From contig DXYV01000002.1 in NCBI GenBank assembly GCA_019415645.1, positions 96,014-160,013 of the forward strand: a DNA stretch of 64,000 nt. Reading direction: 5' to 3'. The notes beneath the pieces were generated by a model that saw only the letters and a program-made list of their open reading frames with translations, did no database searches and was not told the origin of the DNA. This stretch comes from Clostridiales bacterium (GTDB taxonomy: Bacteria; Bacillota; Clostridia; Oscillospirales; Oscillospiraceae). Positions within the stretch are counted from its first letter, which is position 1. Each line of letters opens with the position of its first letter. Shown here piece after piece: positions 8,519 through 18,398 of the stretch. The translations under genes and the position numbers were made by a program.

Positions 8519-9535
8519 ATGCCCACTGCGACCGCGCCCGCGGTGACGTTTGTGATACTTTCCAGGTGCTGGCCGTGGGCGGTCCACCTGCTGGCGGTGC
8601 TGCTGGGATGCGTCCTGGACCTGCTGCTGGGCGACCCCCGCTGGATGCCCCATCCCATTCGCGGAATCGGGGCGCTCATCAGCGGCCTGGAGCGGCTTCT
8701 GCGCCGGATGTTTCCCCAAACCCCCGGCGGAGAGCGGGCGGCCGGCGTGCTGCTGGTGATTCTCACCGAGGGAATCACGGTGGGGGCCACCCTTCTGCTC
8801 CTGTGGGGATGCGGACAAATCCACGGGGGGTTGGCCTTCGCCGTGGAGAGCGTGCTGTGCTGGCTGTGTCTGGCCGCCCGCTCCCTGCGGGAGGAGAGTA
8901 TGCGGGTCTACCGCGCCCTGAAGGAGGGCACGCTGGCGGAGGCCCGTCAGGCGGTCTCCCGAATCGTGGGCCGGGACACCGACCGGCTGGACGAGGCCGG
9001 GGTGACCCGGGCGGCGGTGGAGACCGTGGCGGAGAATGCCTCCGACGGAGTGATCGCGCCCCTGCTCTTTCTGGCCCTGGGGGGCGCGCCGCTGGGCCTG
9101 TTCTACAAGGCCTGCAATACCATGGACTCCATGGTGGGCTATCAAAACGACCGCTACTGCTTTTTCGGCTGGGCGGCCGCCAAGTGGGACGATCTCCTCA
9201 ACTGGATTCCCGCCCGGCTGTCCGGTCTGCTCATGTGTCTGGCCGCGCCGGTGGTAGGGGGCCGGTGGGGTCAGACCTTCCGCGTCTTTTTCCGGGACCG
9301 GAAGAACCATAAAAGCCCCAATTCGGCCCATACCGAGGCCGCCTGCGCCGGCGCGCTGGGGGTCCAGCTGGCCGGAAGCAGCTATTACTTTGGAGCGCTG
9401 GTGGAGAAGCCCACCATCGGCGACCCGGACCGGCCGGTGGAGCCGGAGGATATTCCCAGGGCCAACCGGCTGATGCTGGCCACGGCGGGGCTGGCAGTCC
9501 TGCTGTTCTGCGTGCTGCCCCTGCTGTTGCTCTAA
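8519..9535 (+). CDS. cbiB: Adenosylcobinamide-phosphate synthase
   Basis: CbiB attaches aminopropanol phosphate to cobyric acid at the membrane. The 338-residue product has several hydrophobic segments and the conserved pieces LLGDPRWMPHPIRGIG (about 42-57), ETVAENASDGVIAPL, and NTMDSMVGYQNDRY. The start follows AAGGAGG. The next gene, cobD, makes the aminopropanol phosphate precursor. Confidence 0.93.
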   Translation: MPTATAPAVTFVILSRCWPWAVHLLAVLLGCVLDLLLGDPRWMPHPIRGIGALISGLERLLRRMFPQTPGGERAAGVLLVILTEGITVGATLLLLWGCGQIHGGLAFAVESVLCWLCLAARSLREESMRVYRALKEGTLAEARQAVSRIVGRDTDRLDEAGVTRAAVETVAENASDGVIAPLLFLALGGAPLGLFYKACNTMDSMVGYQNDRYCFFGWAAAKWDDLLNWIPARLSGLLMCLAAPVVGGRWGQTFRVFFRDRKNHKSPNSAHTEAACAGALGVQLAGSSYYFGALVEKPTIGDPDRPVEPEDIPRANRLMLATAGLAVLLFCVLPLLLL

Positions 9536-9547
9536 AGGAGGAGTTTC

Positions 9548-10606
9548 ATGGTTCCATTTCCCCACGGCGGCGACGTGCGCACCGCTCAGGCGTACTATGA
9601 CGGCGCGATTCTGGATTTTTCCGCCAACCTGAACCCGCTGGGTATGCCGGAACGGGTGCGCCGGGCAGCGGAGGAAGCAGTGGCCGGGGCGGTCCATTAC
9701 CCGGACCCCTACTGCCGGGACCTCACCGCCGGGCTGGCCCGGCGGGACGGCGTGAAGGAGGGGCAGGTCCTGTGCGGCAACGGCGCGGCGGATCTGATCT
9801 TCCGGCTGGCGGTGGCGCTGCGCCCCCGGCGGGCGCTGGTCACCGCGCCCACCTTCTCGGAATATGAGCAGGCACTGGGGGTGGTGGACTGCGCAGTGGA
9901 GCGGTTTCCCCTGACGCCGGAGCAGCGCTTCGACCTGCCGGATGCCTTTCCGGAGGCTCTGGACCCGGGGCTGGACCTGGTGTTCCTCTGCAACCCCAAC
10001 AATCCCACCGGGCGGCCGGTGCCCCCCAGCTTGCTGGAGCGGACGCTGGAGGTCTGCGCCCGGCATTCCATCCGGCTGGTGGTGGACGAGTGCTTTTTGG
10101 AGCTGACCGACGGCGGAACGGACCTGGGCCTGGCGGGAAGCCTGGAGCAATACCCCAATCTGCTCCTGCTGCGGGCCTTCACCAAGAGTTACGCCATCCC
10201 CGGCCTGCGGCTGGGCTACTGCCTGAGCGCCGATTCCGGCCTGCTGGAGGCCCTGCGCCGGTGCGCCCAGCCCTGGAGCGTGTCCGCGCCCGCCCAGGCC
10301 GCGGGGCTGGCGGCCCTGGAGGAGCCGGACTGGCCCACCCGGGCCCGAACACTGATTCAGGCGGAGCGGCCCGCGCTGCAGGCGGGGCTGACCGCCTTGG
10401 GGCTGGAGGTGGCGCCCGGCGCGGCCAACTATCTGCTCTTCCGTGCCCCCGGGATCACCGATCTGCGGGAGCGGCTGGTGGCGCGGGGAATCCTGATTCG
10501 CTCCTGCGCCAATTATCAGGGGCTGGGACCGGATGCGTACCGGGTCGCCGTGCGCACCGGCGCGGAGAACGCGCGGCTGCTGGACGCGCTGAGGGAGGTG
10601 CTGTAA
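9548..10606 (+). CDS. cobD: L-threonine-O-3-phosphate decarboxylase
   Basis: This PLP-dependent, aminotransferase-fold enzyme makes (R)-1-amino-2-propanol phosphate for the nucleotide loop of cobalamin. The 352-residue product starts PFPHGGDV and has [19 protein letters not shown] and the PLP lysine in [14 protein letters not shown] (about residue 213). Histidinol-phosphate aminotransferases share the fold, but position between cbiB and cbiP and the HGGDV start favour CobD. Confidence 0.9.
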   Translation: MVPFPHGGDVRTAQAYYDGAILDFSANLNPLGMPERVRRAAEEAVAGAVHYPDPYCRDLTAGLARRDGVKEGQVLCGNGAADLIFRLAVALRPRRALVTAPTFSEYEQALGVVDCAVERFPLTPEQRFDLPDAFPEALDPGLDLVFLCNPNNPTGRPVPPSLLERTLEVCARHSIRLVVDECFLELTDGGTDLGLAGSLEQYPNLLLLRAFTKSYAIPGLRLGYCLSADSGLLEALRRCAQPWSVSAPAQAAGLAALEEPDWPTRARTLIQAERPALQAGLTALGLEVAPGAANYLLFRAPGITDLRERLVARGILIRSCANYQGLGPDAYRVAVRTGAENARLLDALREVL

Positions 10607-10607
10607 G

Positions 10608-12110
10608 ATGGCCAAAGCGATCATGATTCAGGGCACTGCCTCCAATGCGGGCAAAAGCCTGCTGGCGGCGGGTCTGTGCCGTATTTTCCATCAGGACGGC
10701 TACCGGGTGGCCCCCTTTAAGTCCCAGAACATGGCCCTCAACTCCTACATTACGTCGGAGGGGCTGGAGATGGGACGGGCCCAGGTGATGCAGGCCGAAG
10801 CGGCGGGGACTGCGCCCTCGGTGCGCATGAACCCCATTCTGCTCAAGCCCACCAACGATATGGGCTCCCAGGTCATCGTCAACGGCGTGCCCCGGGGCAC
10901 CATGCGGGCGGCCGACTACTTCCGCTATAAGAAAACGCTGATTCCCGACATTCTGGCGGCCTACCGCTCCCTGGCGGAGGAATACGACATCCTGGTGCTG
11001 GAGGGGGCGGGCTCCCCGGCGGAGATCAATCTGCGGCAGGACGACATCGTGAACATGGGCATGGCCCGTATGGCCCAGGCCCCGGTGCTTTTGTGCGGCG
11101 ACATCGACCGGGGCGGCGTGTTCGCCTCCCTCTACGGCACGGTGGCTCTGCTGGAACCCCGGGAGCAGGCCATGATCAAGGGCATGATCATCAACAAATT
11201 CCGGGGCGATGTGGAGATTTTGCGTCCCGGCCTGACTATGCTGGAGAAGCTGGTGGAAAAGCCGGTGCTGGGCGTGGTGCCTATGCTGGATGTGGACGTG
11301 GACGACGAGGATTCCCTCTCCGGCCGCCTGGGCGCGCGGGAGAAGGTGGGGCTGCTCGACATTGCGGTGATCCGCCTGCCCCGGCTGTCCAACTTCACCG
11401 ACTTCAACAATCTGGAGCGTATGGAGGAGGTCACCCTGCGCTATGTGGACAGCGTACGGACGCTGGGCCATCCGGACCTGATTATCCTGCCGGGCACCAA
11501 AAACACCCTGGATGACCTGCGCTGGCTGCGCCAGAACGGACTGGAGAGCGCCATCCTCCGGCATGCGGCAGCCGGCGGCGGCGTAGTGGGGATCTGCGGC
11601 GGCTATCAGATGCTGGGCCGGCAGGTCTCCGACCCCGACGGCGTGGAGGGAGGCGGCACCCTGGCGGGTCTCGGCCTGCTGCCCGCCTCCACCGTGTTCC
11701 AGGGGGAAAAGACCCGCACCCAGGTGACCGGACGGTTCCGGATGGGCTCCGGCCTGTTCGCCGGGCTGGATGGCGTGCCCTTTACGGGCTATGAGATCCA
11801 CATGGGGGCCACGGACTGCGGCGGTCCGCCCCTGCTGGAGCTGCGGGACCAGAACGGAAGGGAAAAGACCGACGGCCTGGCGGCCGGAAACGTATGGGGC
11901 TGTTACATTCACGGCCTGTTCGACCAGGGGGCCTGCGCCGAGGCGCTGGTGAACTGCCTGCGCCGGCAGAAGGGGCTGGCGCCCTCCGCCGGAGCGGTGG
12001 ACTGGGAGACCTACCAGCAGCAGCAGTACGACAAGCTGGCCGACGGACTGCGGGCCAGTCTGGACATGAAGAAGATCTATGAGATTTTGGAGGAGGGAAT
12101 CGGCTCATGA
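10608..12110 (+). CDS. cbiP: Cobyric acid synthase
   Basis: CbiP/CobQ amidates four remaining carboxylates of adenosylcobyrinate diamide. The 500-residue product has an N-terminal nucleotide site [10 protein letters not shown] (about 8-17), the [10 protein letters not shown] segment, and a C-terminal class I glutamine amidotransferase with the nucleophile in [10 protein letters not shown] (about residue 330). The final EIHMG and CYIHGLFD pieces complete the triad region. It overlaps the start of cbiC by four bases. Confidence 0.95.
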   Translation: MAKAIMIQGTASNAGKSLLAAGLCRIFHQDGYRVAPFKSQNMALNSYITSEGLEMGRAQVMQAEAAGTAPSVRMNPILLKPTNDMGSQVIVNGVPRGTMRAADYFRYKKTLIPDILAAYRSLAEEYDILVLEGAGSPAEINLRQDDIVNMGMARMAQAPVLLCGDIDRGGVFASLYGTVALLEPREQAMIKGMIINKFRGDVEILRPGLTMLEKLVEKPVLGVVPMLDVDVDDEDSLSGRLGAREKVGLLDIAVIRLPRLSNFTDFNNLERMEEVTLRYVDSVRTLGHPDLIILPGTKNTLDDLRWLRQNGLESAILRHAAAGGGVVGICGGYQMLGRQVSDPDGVEGGGTLAGLGLLPASTVFQGEKTRTQVTGRFRMGSGLFAGLDGVPFTGYEIHMGATDCGGPPLLELRDQNGREKTDGLAAGNVWGCYIHGLFDQGACAEALVNCLRRQKGLAPSAGAVDWETYQQQQYDKLADGLRASLDMKKIYEILEEGIGS

Positions 12111-12751
12111 AGGTGGAATTGCAGCGGGTAGCCCCCGCTGACATCGAGCGGCGGAGCATGGAGATCATCACCGCCGAGCTGGGGGAGCGGACCTTTCCCG
12201 CGGAGCAGCTGCCCATCCTCAAGCGGGTGATTCACACCACGGCGGATTTTGACTACGCGGACAACCTGGTCTTTACCCCCGGGGCGGTGGCCGCCGGACT
12301 GGCGGCGATTCAGGCGGGCTGCGCCATCGTGACGGATACCCAGATGGCCCGGGCGGGCATCAACAAGAAGGTGCTGGAGCGCTTTGGAGGAGAGGCCCTG
12401 TGCTTTATGTCCGACCCGGACGTGGCGGCCGAGGCCAAGGACCGGGGGGTGACCCGGGCCACGGTGTCCATGGAGCGGGCGGCGGCTCTGACGCGCCCTC
12501 TGATCCTGTCCTTGGGCAACGCGCCCACGGCCCTGGTGCGGGCCTGCGAACTGATGGAGGAGGGCGCCCTGAAGCCCGCGCTGGTCATCGGCGTGCCGGT
12601 GGGCTTCGTCAACGTGGTGGAATCCAAGGAACTGCTGCGGACCATGCCCGGCGAGCACATCGTGGCCCTGGGACGCAAGGGGGGCAGCAACGTGGCCGCG
12701 GCCATCTGCAACGCGCTGCTGTACACGGCCTCCCACGACGCGCGGGAATGA
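12107..12751 (+). CDS. cbiC: Cobalt-precorrin-8 methylmutase
   Basis: CbiC moves the C11 methyl group to C12 to form cobyrinate. The 214-residue product has the catalytic histidine H43 in [22 protein letters not shown], and [12 protein letters not shown], all family hallmarks. Its length is normal and its start overlaps the cbiP stop (ATGA). Confidence 0.94.
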   Translation: MKVELQRVAPADIERRSMEIITAELGERTFPAEQLPILKRVIHTTADFDYADNLVFTPGAVAAGLAAIQAGCAIVTDTQMARAGINKKVLERFGGEALCFMSDPDVAAEAKDRGVTRATVSMERAAALTRPLILSLGNAPTALVRACELMEEGALKPALVIGVPVGFVNVVESKELLRTMPGEHIVALGRKGGSNVAAAICNALLYTASHDARE

Positions 12752-12807
12752 CCCCCGCGGCAAAACCACAACGCTCCGGCGCGGTGCGCCGGATAAAGGA
12801 GACGGAC

Positions 12808-13596
12808 ATGAAGGAAAAACAAGCGCTTTTGGCGGTGTCCTTCGGCACCAGCTACCCGGAGACCCTGGAAAAGACCATCCAGGCCATTGAGACCGACCTG
12901 GGGGCGGCCTTTCCGGCGCGCACCCTCCGCCGGGCCTTCACCAGCGGAATGATCCTGAAGGTGTGGCGGGACCGGGATGGAATCGAGATGGATGACGTGC
13001 CCCAGGCGCTGACGCGGCTGGAGGAGGAGGGCTGCACCGATGTGATTCTCCAGCCCACTCACATCATGAACGGCGAGGAGTTCGATAAGCTCACGGTCCA
13101 GGCCGCCCCCTTTGCCGGGCGGATGAAGCTGGCGGTGGGCGACCCGCTGCTGACCCGGACCGAGGACTACAAGGCCGTGGCGGCGGCCCTGACGGCGGCT
13201 CTGGAGCCGCCGGCGGAGGACGAGGCGCTGGTGTTTATGGGCCACGGCACCGACCATCACGCCAACTCCGCCTATACCCAGATGGAATATGTCTTTCACG
13301 ACCTGGGGTGGAAGCGGGTCTTTTTCGGCACCGTGGAGGGGTATCCCGAGCTGGAGGAGGCCTTCCGGCGGCTGGCAGAGCAGCCGCAGATCAAGCGGGT
13401 GCGCTTGCAGCCCTTTATGGTGGTGGCGGGTGACCACGCGATCCACGACATGGCCGGGCCGGAGCCGGACTCCTGGAAGTCCCGGCTGGAGAAGGCAGGC
13501 TACACGGTTACCTGCGTGCTCAAGGGTCTGGGCGAGTACCCGGGAATCCGGGCTGTGTTCGCCGAGCACGCCCGCCGGGCCGGACAGACGGAGTAA
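12808..13596 (+). CDS. cbiK: Sirohydrochlorin cobaltochelatase
   Basis: CbiK inserts cobalt into sirohydrochlorin, committing the tetrapyrrole to the anaerobic corrin path. The 262-residue product has AVSFGTSYPET at the start, the metal-site histidines in MGHGTDHHANSAY (about residues 143-150) and a second histidine in VVAGDHAIHDMAGP (about 210). The ATG follows AAAGGAG at good distance. The two-domain length matches CbiK rather than the short CbiX. Confidence 0.93.
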   Translation: MKEKQALLAVSFGTSYPETLEKTIQAIETDLGAAFPARTLRRAFTSGMILKVWRDRDGIEMDDVPQALTRLEEEGCTDVILQPTHIMNGEEFDKLTVQAAPFAGRMKLAVGDPLLTRTEDYKAVAAALTAALEPPAEDEALVFMGHGTDHHANSAYTQMEYVFHDLGWKRVFFGTVEGYPELEEAFRRLAEQPQIKRVRLQPFMVVAGDHAIHDMAGPEPDSWKSRLEKAGYTVTCVLKGLGEYPGIRAVFAEHARRAGQTE

Positions 13597-13677
13597 ACAA
13601 TGGACGCGCGGCGCCGCCTGACGGCCAGGCCGGCGGCAGACGGGAGATCAAAGAAAGAATAGGGGAGCACAGAGGTT

Positions 13678-14370
13678 ATGGAACGGAAGAATGGTAAACT
13701 GTATGGCGTGGGGGTGGGCCCCGGGGACCCGGAGCTGCTCACCCTGAAGGCGGCGCGCATCCTGCGGCAGGCGGATGTGATCGCGGCGCCCGACAAGGGG
13801 GCGGGAGAGCAGACCGCCCTGAACATCGTCAAGGAGCTGGTGGAGGGCAAGCCGGTACTGCCCTGCGTCACGCCCATGGTGCGCGACAGGGCCATGCTGG
13901 ACGCCTGCCACGATACGATCGCCGACCAGCTGTGCGCCCTGCTGGACGAGGGAAAGACGGTGGCCTTCATTACCCTGGGGGACCCCACGGTCTATTCCAC
14001 CTATCTCTACATCCACAAGCGGGTACAGGCCCGGGGTTATGACGTGGAGCTGATTCCCGGCGTGCCCTCCTTCTGCGCGGTGGCCGCCCGGCTCAACCGC
14101 GCCCTGTGCGAGGGCTCGGAGCGGCTGCTCATCGTGCCCGCCTCCCACGATGCCTCCGACTGCCTGGACATCCCGGCCAATAAGGTGTTCATGAAAGCGG
14201 GGAAGGGCATTCCCCAGCTCAAGCGCCAGCTGGCGGAGCACGGCCTGCTGGAGCAGGCGGCTATGGTGGAGAACTGCGGTATGGCCGGCGAGCGGGTCTG
14301 GCCCAGCTTGGCGCAGGCCCAGGAGGACCCGGGCTATTTCTCCATCGTCCTGGTCAAGGAGGGGGACTGA
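13678..14370 (+). CDS. cbiL: Cobalt-factor II C20-methyltransferase
   Basis: CbiL/CobI is the tetrapyrrole methylase that adds the C20 methyl group. The 230-residue product carries GVGVGPGDPELLTLKAA at the start, ITLGDPTVYST near the middle and IPGVPSFCAVAA, all typical of the family. An 81-base gap separates it from cbiK, and it is two bases from hemA. Confidence 0.92.
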   Translation: MERKNGKLYGVGVGPGDPELLTLKAARILRQADVIAAPDKGAGEQTALNIVKELVEGKPVLPCVTPMVRDRAMLDACHDTIADQLCALLDEGKTVAFITLGDPTVYSTYLYIHKRVQARGYDVELIPGVPSFCAVAARLNRALCEGSERLLIVPASHDASDCLDIPANKVFMKAGKGIPQLKRQLAEHGLLEQAAMVENCGMAGERVWPSLAQAQEDPGYFSIVLVKEGD

Positions 14371-14372
14371 CC

Positions 14373-15626
14373 ATGGGGCTGTTTCTGTCCGCCCTGGAGC
14401 ACAGCCGGGTGCCCATTCAGGTGCGGGAGATCCTCTCCTTTACCCGGGCGGTGACGGAGAAGCTGGCCGGCCGGGTGGCCCGGATGGAGGGCGTGTCCGG
14501 CTGCGTGCTCCTGTCCACCTGCAACCGGACGGAGCTGTATGTCTCGTCGGAGGAGGAACAGGACCCGGGCCGGCTGCTGTGTGCGGCGGCGGAGGTGGAC
14601 TACGCTCCCTTTGCCGAAGCCTTTTATACCTGCCGGGGAGAGGAGACGGTACGCCACCTGATGGAGGTGGCGGCCGGCCTGCGCTCCCGCATCTGGGGTG
14701 AGGACCAGATCATCGCCCAGGTAAAGGATGCCATCGTGGTGGCCCGGTCCGCCGGAGCCGCCGATTCCGTGCTGGAGACCCTGTTCCGTACCGCCGTCTC
14801 CGCCGGAAAAGAGATTCGCGCCACCCTGCGCATGACCGCCGTTCCAAGCTCCGCCGCCTCCAAGGCGGTGGAGCTGCTGGAGCAGTACGCAGGCCCCCTG
14901 GCCGGCAAGCAGGCCATGGTCATCGGAAACGGGGAGATGGGCCGGCTGGCGGCCGGCCTGCTGCGGGACCGGGGCTGCGGGGTGACGGTGACTCTGCGTA
15001 CCTACCGCCACGGGGAGACCGTAGTGCCCGCAGGCTGCCGGGTGGCGGCCTACGAGGACCGGTTCGATCAGATGGACGGCATGGACCTGCTCCTCTCTGC
15101 CACCACCAGCCCCCATTACACGGTCACCGCCGACGCAGTGGCCCGGCAGATTCACCCGCCCCGCTGGATGGTGGACCTGGCTATTCCCCGGGACATCCAG
15201 CCGGAGACAGAGGGAATCAAGGGGGTCCGGGTGTTCAATGTAGACGATCTGGAGGGCTGCGCCCCCCAGCGGGAGGTCCCGCCCAAAGCCCGGGAGATCT
15301 TGCAGCGGCGGGAGGAGCAGTTTTACCGCTGGCTCAATTACAGGGACTGTATGCCCGCGCTGGAGCAGCTGAAACAGGCGGTGGAGGAGCGGGTCCTCAC
15401 CGCCCGGGAGCTGGAGGACGGCCTGGACCCGGCGGAGCTGGTGGAGCTGGCGGTGGGCCGGACCATCGACCTGCTGGCGGGCAGCCTGTCTGAGCAGTTC
15501 ACCCCGGAGCTGCTGGAGCAGACCGTGCGGAAGATTCGCGCCCACACCACGGCGAAGCCGGTGCTGGGCCGGGAGGAGGAGCGCCATGGAACCCAGGAAG
15601 TACCCCAGATTTCCCCTGTTTCTTGA
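14373..15626 (+). CDS. hemA: Glutamyl-tRNA reductase
   Basis: HemA reduces glutamyl-tRNA to glutamate-1-semialdehyde, the first committed step of C5 tetrapyrrole synthesis. The 417-residue product has the nucleophile C50 in LLSTCNRTELY, GEDQIIAQVKDA, and a Rossmann segment VIGNGEMGRLAA. The C-terminus overlaps the start of sirC by 41 bases in another frame, which is unusually long within this operon. Its partner hemL is the last gene of the operon. Confidence 0.94.
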   Translation: MGLFLSALEHSRVPIQVREILSFTRAVTEKLAGRVARMEGVSGCVLLSTCNRTELYVSSEEEQDPGRLLCAAAEVDYAPFAEAFYTCRGEETVRHLMEVAAGLRSRIWGEDQIIAQVKDAIVVARSAGAADSVLETLFRTAVSAGKEIRATLRMTAVPSSAASKAVELLEQYAGPLAGKQAMVIGNGEMGRLAAGLLRDRGCGVTVTLRTYRHGETVVPAGCRVAAYEDRFDQMDGMDLLLSATTSPHYTVTADAVARQIHPPRWMVDLAIPRDIQPETEGIKGVRVFNVDDLEGCAPQREVPPKAREILQRREEQFYRWLNYRDCMPALEQLKQAVEERVLTARELEDGLDPAELVELAVGRTIDLLAGSLSEQFTPELLEQTVRKIRAHTTAKPVLGREEERHGTQEVPQISPVS

Positions 15627-16038
15627 TCTGACGGACAAGCCGGTGGTGGTGGTGGGCGGCGGGACCATCGCCCTGCGCCGAGTGGAGACTCTGCTGCGAT
15701 TCGGGGCGGCGGTGACGGTGATCTCTTCCTCCCTGGCCCGGCCGGTGGAGGGAATCCGCTATGTGGCCCGCCGGTATGAGCCCGGCGATTTGTCCGGAGC
15801 GTTCCTGGCGGTGGCGGCCACCAGCAGCCGGAAGGTCAACCGGCAGATCGGCCAGGAGGCCAGGAACCTGGGGATTCCGGTCAGTGTAGCCGACCGGGCT
15901 GAGGAGTGCACCTTCTTTTTCCCTGCGGTCTGTCAGGGCGGAGGACTGGTCGCCGGGGTGGTGTCCGACGGGACCGACCACCATAAGACCGCCCGGGCGG
16001 CCAAGGCCATCCGCAAGTGCTTGGAGGAATTGGAATGA
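15586..16038 (+). CDS. Precorrin-2 dehydrogenase (SirC/CysG N-terminal type)
   Basis: This protein oxidises precorrin-2 to sirohydrochlorin with NAD. The 150-residue product starts YPRFPLFLDL and has VVVVGGGTIALRRVE (about 18-32) and the ADRAEECTFFFPA segment of the Met8/CysG-N family. It is short: the C-terminal dimerisation region seen in longer homologues is mostly absent. The ferrochelatase function, where present in the family, is probably unnecessary here because cbiK supplies cobalt insertion. Confidence 0.88.
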   Translation: MEPRKYPRFPLFLDLTDKPVVVVGGGTIALRRVETLLRFGAAVTVISSSLARPVEGIRYVARRYEPGDLSGAFLAVAATSSRKVNRQIGQEARNLGIPVSVADRAEECTFFFPAVCQGGGLVAGVVSDGTDHHKTARAAKAIRKCLEELE

Positions 16039-16904
16039 GGAACATTCGTGTAGGCAGTCGGGACAGCCGGCTGGCCGTGATACAGGCTCAGCAGGTCATG
16101 GAGGCCATCCGCGGGGCGGGCTGGAACGCAGAGCTGGTGACCATGAAGACCACAGGAGATCAGATTTTGGACCGCACCCTGGAGCAGATCGGCGGCAAGG
16201 GCCTGTTTGTCAAGGAGCTGGACGCGGCTCTGCTGGAGGGGCGGGTGGATGTAACGGTCCACAGCAGCAAGGACCTGCCCATGGAGACCGACCCGCGGCT
16301 GCCTCTGGCGGCCTTTTCCCGGCGGGAGGACCCCCGGGATGTGCTGGTGCTGCCCCAGGGTGCGGCGGGTCTGGACCCGGCCAAGCCCATCGGCTGCGCC
16401 TCGCAGCGCCGGGCGATTCAGCTCAAAGCCCTGTTCCCCGGTATGGAGGTAGCTCCGGTCCGGGGGAACGTGCTGACCCGCCTGCGCAAGCTGGACGAGG
16501 GGCAGTTCTCCGCCCTGGTGCTGGCAGCCGCCGGCCTGCGGCGGCTGGGGCTGGAGGAAAGAATCAGCCGGTATTTTTCCACGGAGGAGCTGCTCCCGGC
16601 GGCCGGTCAGGGCATCCTGGCGGCCCAGGTCCGGGCGGGGGAGGACGTGTCCTTTCTGACCGCCTTCCACGACCGGGACGCAGCGGACTGCCTGGCCGCG
16701 GAGCGGGCCTTTGTCCGGACGCTGGATGGGGGCTGCACCGCCCCGGTGGCGGCCCACGCCGTGCTGGCGGGCAGCCGGCTGACCCTGCGCGGGCTGAATG
16801 TGGACGGGCAGGGCTATTGGATCGAGACCATCACCGGCCCCCGTAGCCAGGCGGAGACCCTGGGCAGGACGCTGGCAGAGCAGATGAGGAGGAGAGACCC
16901 ATGA
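16035..16904 (+). CDS. hemC: Porphobilinogen deaminase (hydroxymethylbilane synthase)
   Basis: HemC polymerises four porphobilinogens into hydroxymethylbilane. The 289-residue product starts MRNIRVGSRDSRLA and has HSSKDLPME, the RRAIQLKALFP segment, and the dipyrromethane cofactor cysteine in DGGCTAPVA (about residue 234). The ATG at 16035 overlaps the sirC stop (ATGA). An upstream in-frame ATG at 16017 lies within sirC and adds nothing conserved. Confidence 0.94.
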   Translation: MRNIRVGSRDSRLAVIQAQQVMEAIRGAGWNAELVTMKTTGDQILDRTLEQIGGKGLFVKELDAALLEGRVDVTVHSSKDLPMETDPRLPLAAFSRREDPRDVLVLPQGAAGLDPAKPIGCASQRRAIQLKALFPGMEVAPVRGNVLTRLRKLDEGQFSALVLAAAGLRRLGLEERISRYFSTEELLPAAGQGILAAQVRAGEDVSFLTAFHDRDAADCLAAERAFVRTLDGGCTAPVAAHAVLAGSRLTLRGLNVDGQGYWIETITGPRSQAETLGRTLAEQMRRRDP

Positions 16905-18388
16905 GCGGACAAGTCATTCTGGTGGGCGCGGGCCCCGGGGACCCCGGCCTGCTGACCCTTAAGGGCAGACAGGCCCTGGAAGAGGCCCAGGTGGTGGTCT
17001 ACGACCGGCTGGTGAGTCCGGCCATTCTGGAGCTGATTCCCCCGGCGGCGGAGCGAATTAATGTGGGGAAGGAGGCCTCCCACCACCCGGTGCCCCAGGA
17101 GCAGATCAACCAAATTCTGCTGGAGCAGGCGCAGGCGGGCAAGCGGGTGGTGCGCCTGAAGGGCGGCGACCCCTTCCTCTTCGGCCGGGGAGGGGAGGAG
17201 CTGGAGCTGCTGGCGGAGCACCACATCCCCTTCCAGGTGGTGCCCGGCGTCACCTCGGCCCTGGCGGTGCCCGCCTATGGCGGGATTCCCGTGACCCACC
17301 GGGACTGCTGCTCCTCCCTGCATATCATCACCGGCCATGCCCGGGCGGGGAAAGAGCTGGATCTGGACTTTCAAGCCCTGGTACGCACAAAGGGCACCCT
17401 GGTCTTTCTCATGGGCGTGACCGCCCTGCCCCAGATCTGTGCCGGACTGCTGGCAGCCGGAATGGACCCGGACACGCCGGCGGCTATCGTGGAGCGGGGG
17501 ACGACCCCCGCCCAGCGGCGGCTGAGCGGCACGGTGGCCGATCTGCCCCGGCTGGCCCGGGAGCACCAGGTGGTCAGTCCGGCCATCAGCATCGTAGGAG
17601 GGGTGTGCGCCCTGGCCGAGCGGTTCGACTGGTTTGACGCCCTCCCCCTGAAAGGCAGGCGAATCGTGGTCACCCGCCCCAAAGAGCGGGCGGGCACCCT
17701 GTCCCGCCGCCTGCGGGAGCTGGGGGCCGACGTGTGGGAGTACCCCTGCATCGAGACGGTCCCCCTGGACCCGTGCCCGGAGCTGGCGCGCGCTCTGGAG
17801 GGGCTGGACGCCTATGAATGGCTGGCCTTTACCAGTCCGGCCGGCGTCAAAACGGCGCTGGAGGCGCTGGCCCGGTCCGGGCGGGACGTCCGTGCCCTGG
17901 CCCCGGTGAAGCTGGCCGCCCTGGGCGCGGGGACGGCCCGGGAGCTGAAGGCCTTTGGACTGCGGGCCGACTATGTGCCGGAGGTCTATGACGCGTGCCA
18001 CCTGGGCGAGGGACTGGCCCAGATGGCACGGGGCCGGGTGCTTATCCTGCGGGCCGAGCTGGGCTCTCCCGACTTGACGGAAGCCCTGACCCGTGGTAAC
18101 ATCCCTTACGATGACGTGGCCATCTATGAGACCCGGCTGGAACAGGAGCAAGCGCCCGCCCTGCGGCAGGCGCTGGAGGACGGGGCGATCGACTGGGTGA
18201 CCTTTACCAGCGCCTCCACGGTCCGGGGCTTCGCGGCCTCGGTGGGAGAGGACTTTGCTTTTTCCCGGGTGCGGGGCGCCTGTATCGGACCTCAGACGGC
18301 CGCGGAGGCCGGGCGGTACGGAATCCGCACCGCTGTGGCGGAGCGGGCGGCCATGGATGACCTGATTCAGCTGATTTTAGAGAAATAA
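16901..18388 (+). CDS. cobA-hemD: Fused uroporphyrinogen-III C-methyltransferase / uroporphyrinogen-III synthase
   Basis: This bifunctional protein of 495 residues closes the tetrapyrrole ring and makes precorrin-2. Residues 1 to about 240 are the SAM-dependent methyltransferase (VGAGPGDPGLLTLKG, VYDRLVSP, LKGGDPFLFGRGGEE). Residues about 250 to 495 are the HemD domain (IVVTRPKERAGTLS, FTSPAGVKTALEAL, FTSASTVRGF). The fusion is common in Clostridia. It begins inside the hemC stop. Confidence 0.95.
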   Translation: MSGQVILVGAGPGDPGLLTLKGRQALEEAQVVVYDRLVSPAILELIPPAAERINVGKEASHHPVPQEQINQILLEQAQAGKRVVRLKGGDPFLFGRGGEELELLAEHHIPFQVVPGVTSALAVPAYGGIPVTHRDCCSSLHIITGHARAGKELDLDFQALVRTKGTLVFLMGVTALPQICAGLLAAGMDPDTPAAIVERGTTPAQRRLSGTVADLPRLAREHQVVSPAISIVGGVCALAERFDWFDALPLKGRRIVVTRPKERAGTLSRRLRELGADVWEYPCIETVPLDPCPELARALEGLDAYEWLAFTSPAGVKTALEALARSGRDVRALAPVKLAALGAGTARELKAFGLRADYVPEVYDACHLGEGLAQMARGRVLILRAELGSPDLTEALTRGNIPYDDVAIYETRLEQEQAPALRQALEDGAIDWVTFTSASTVRGFAASVGEDFAFSRVRGACIGPQTAAEAGRYGIRTAVAERAAMDDLIQLILEK

Positions 18389-18398
18389 GGTGTGCAAT

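Noticed and set aside
7322..10624. A 1100-codon open frame on the minus strand opposite cbiA-cbiB-cobD
   Set aside because: It is an artefact of high GC in the real genes: the translation is rich in Q, G, R and P, has no domain, and crosses three well-identified plus-strand genes.
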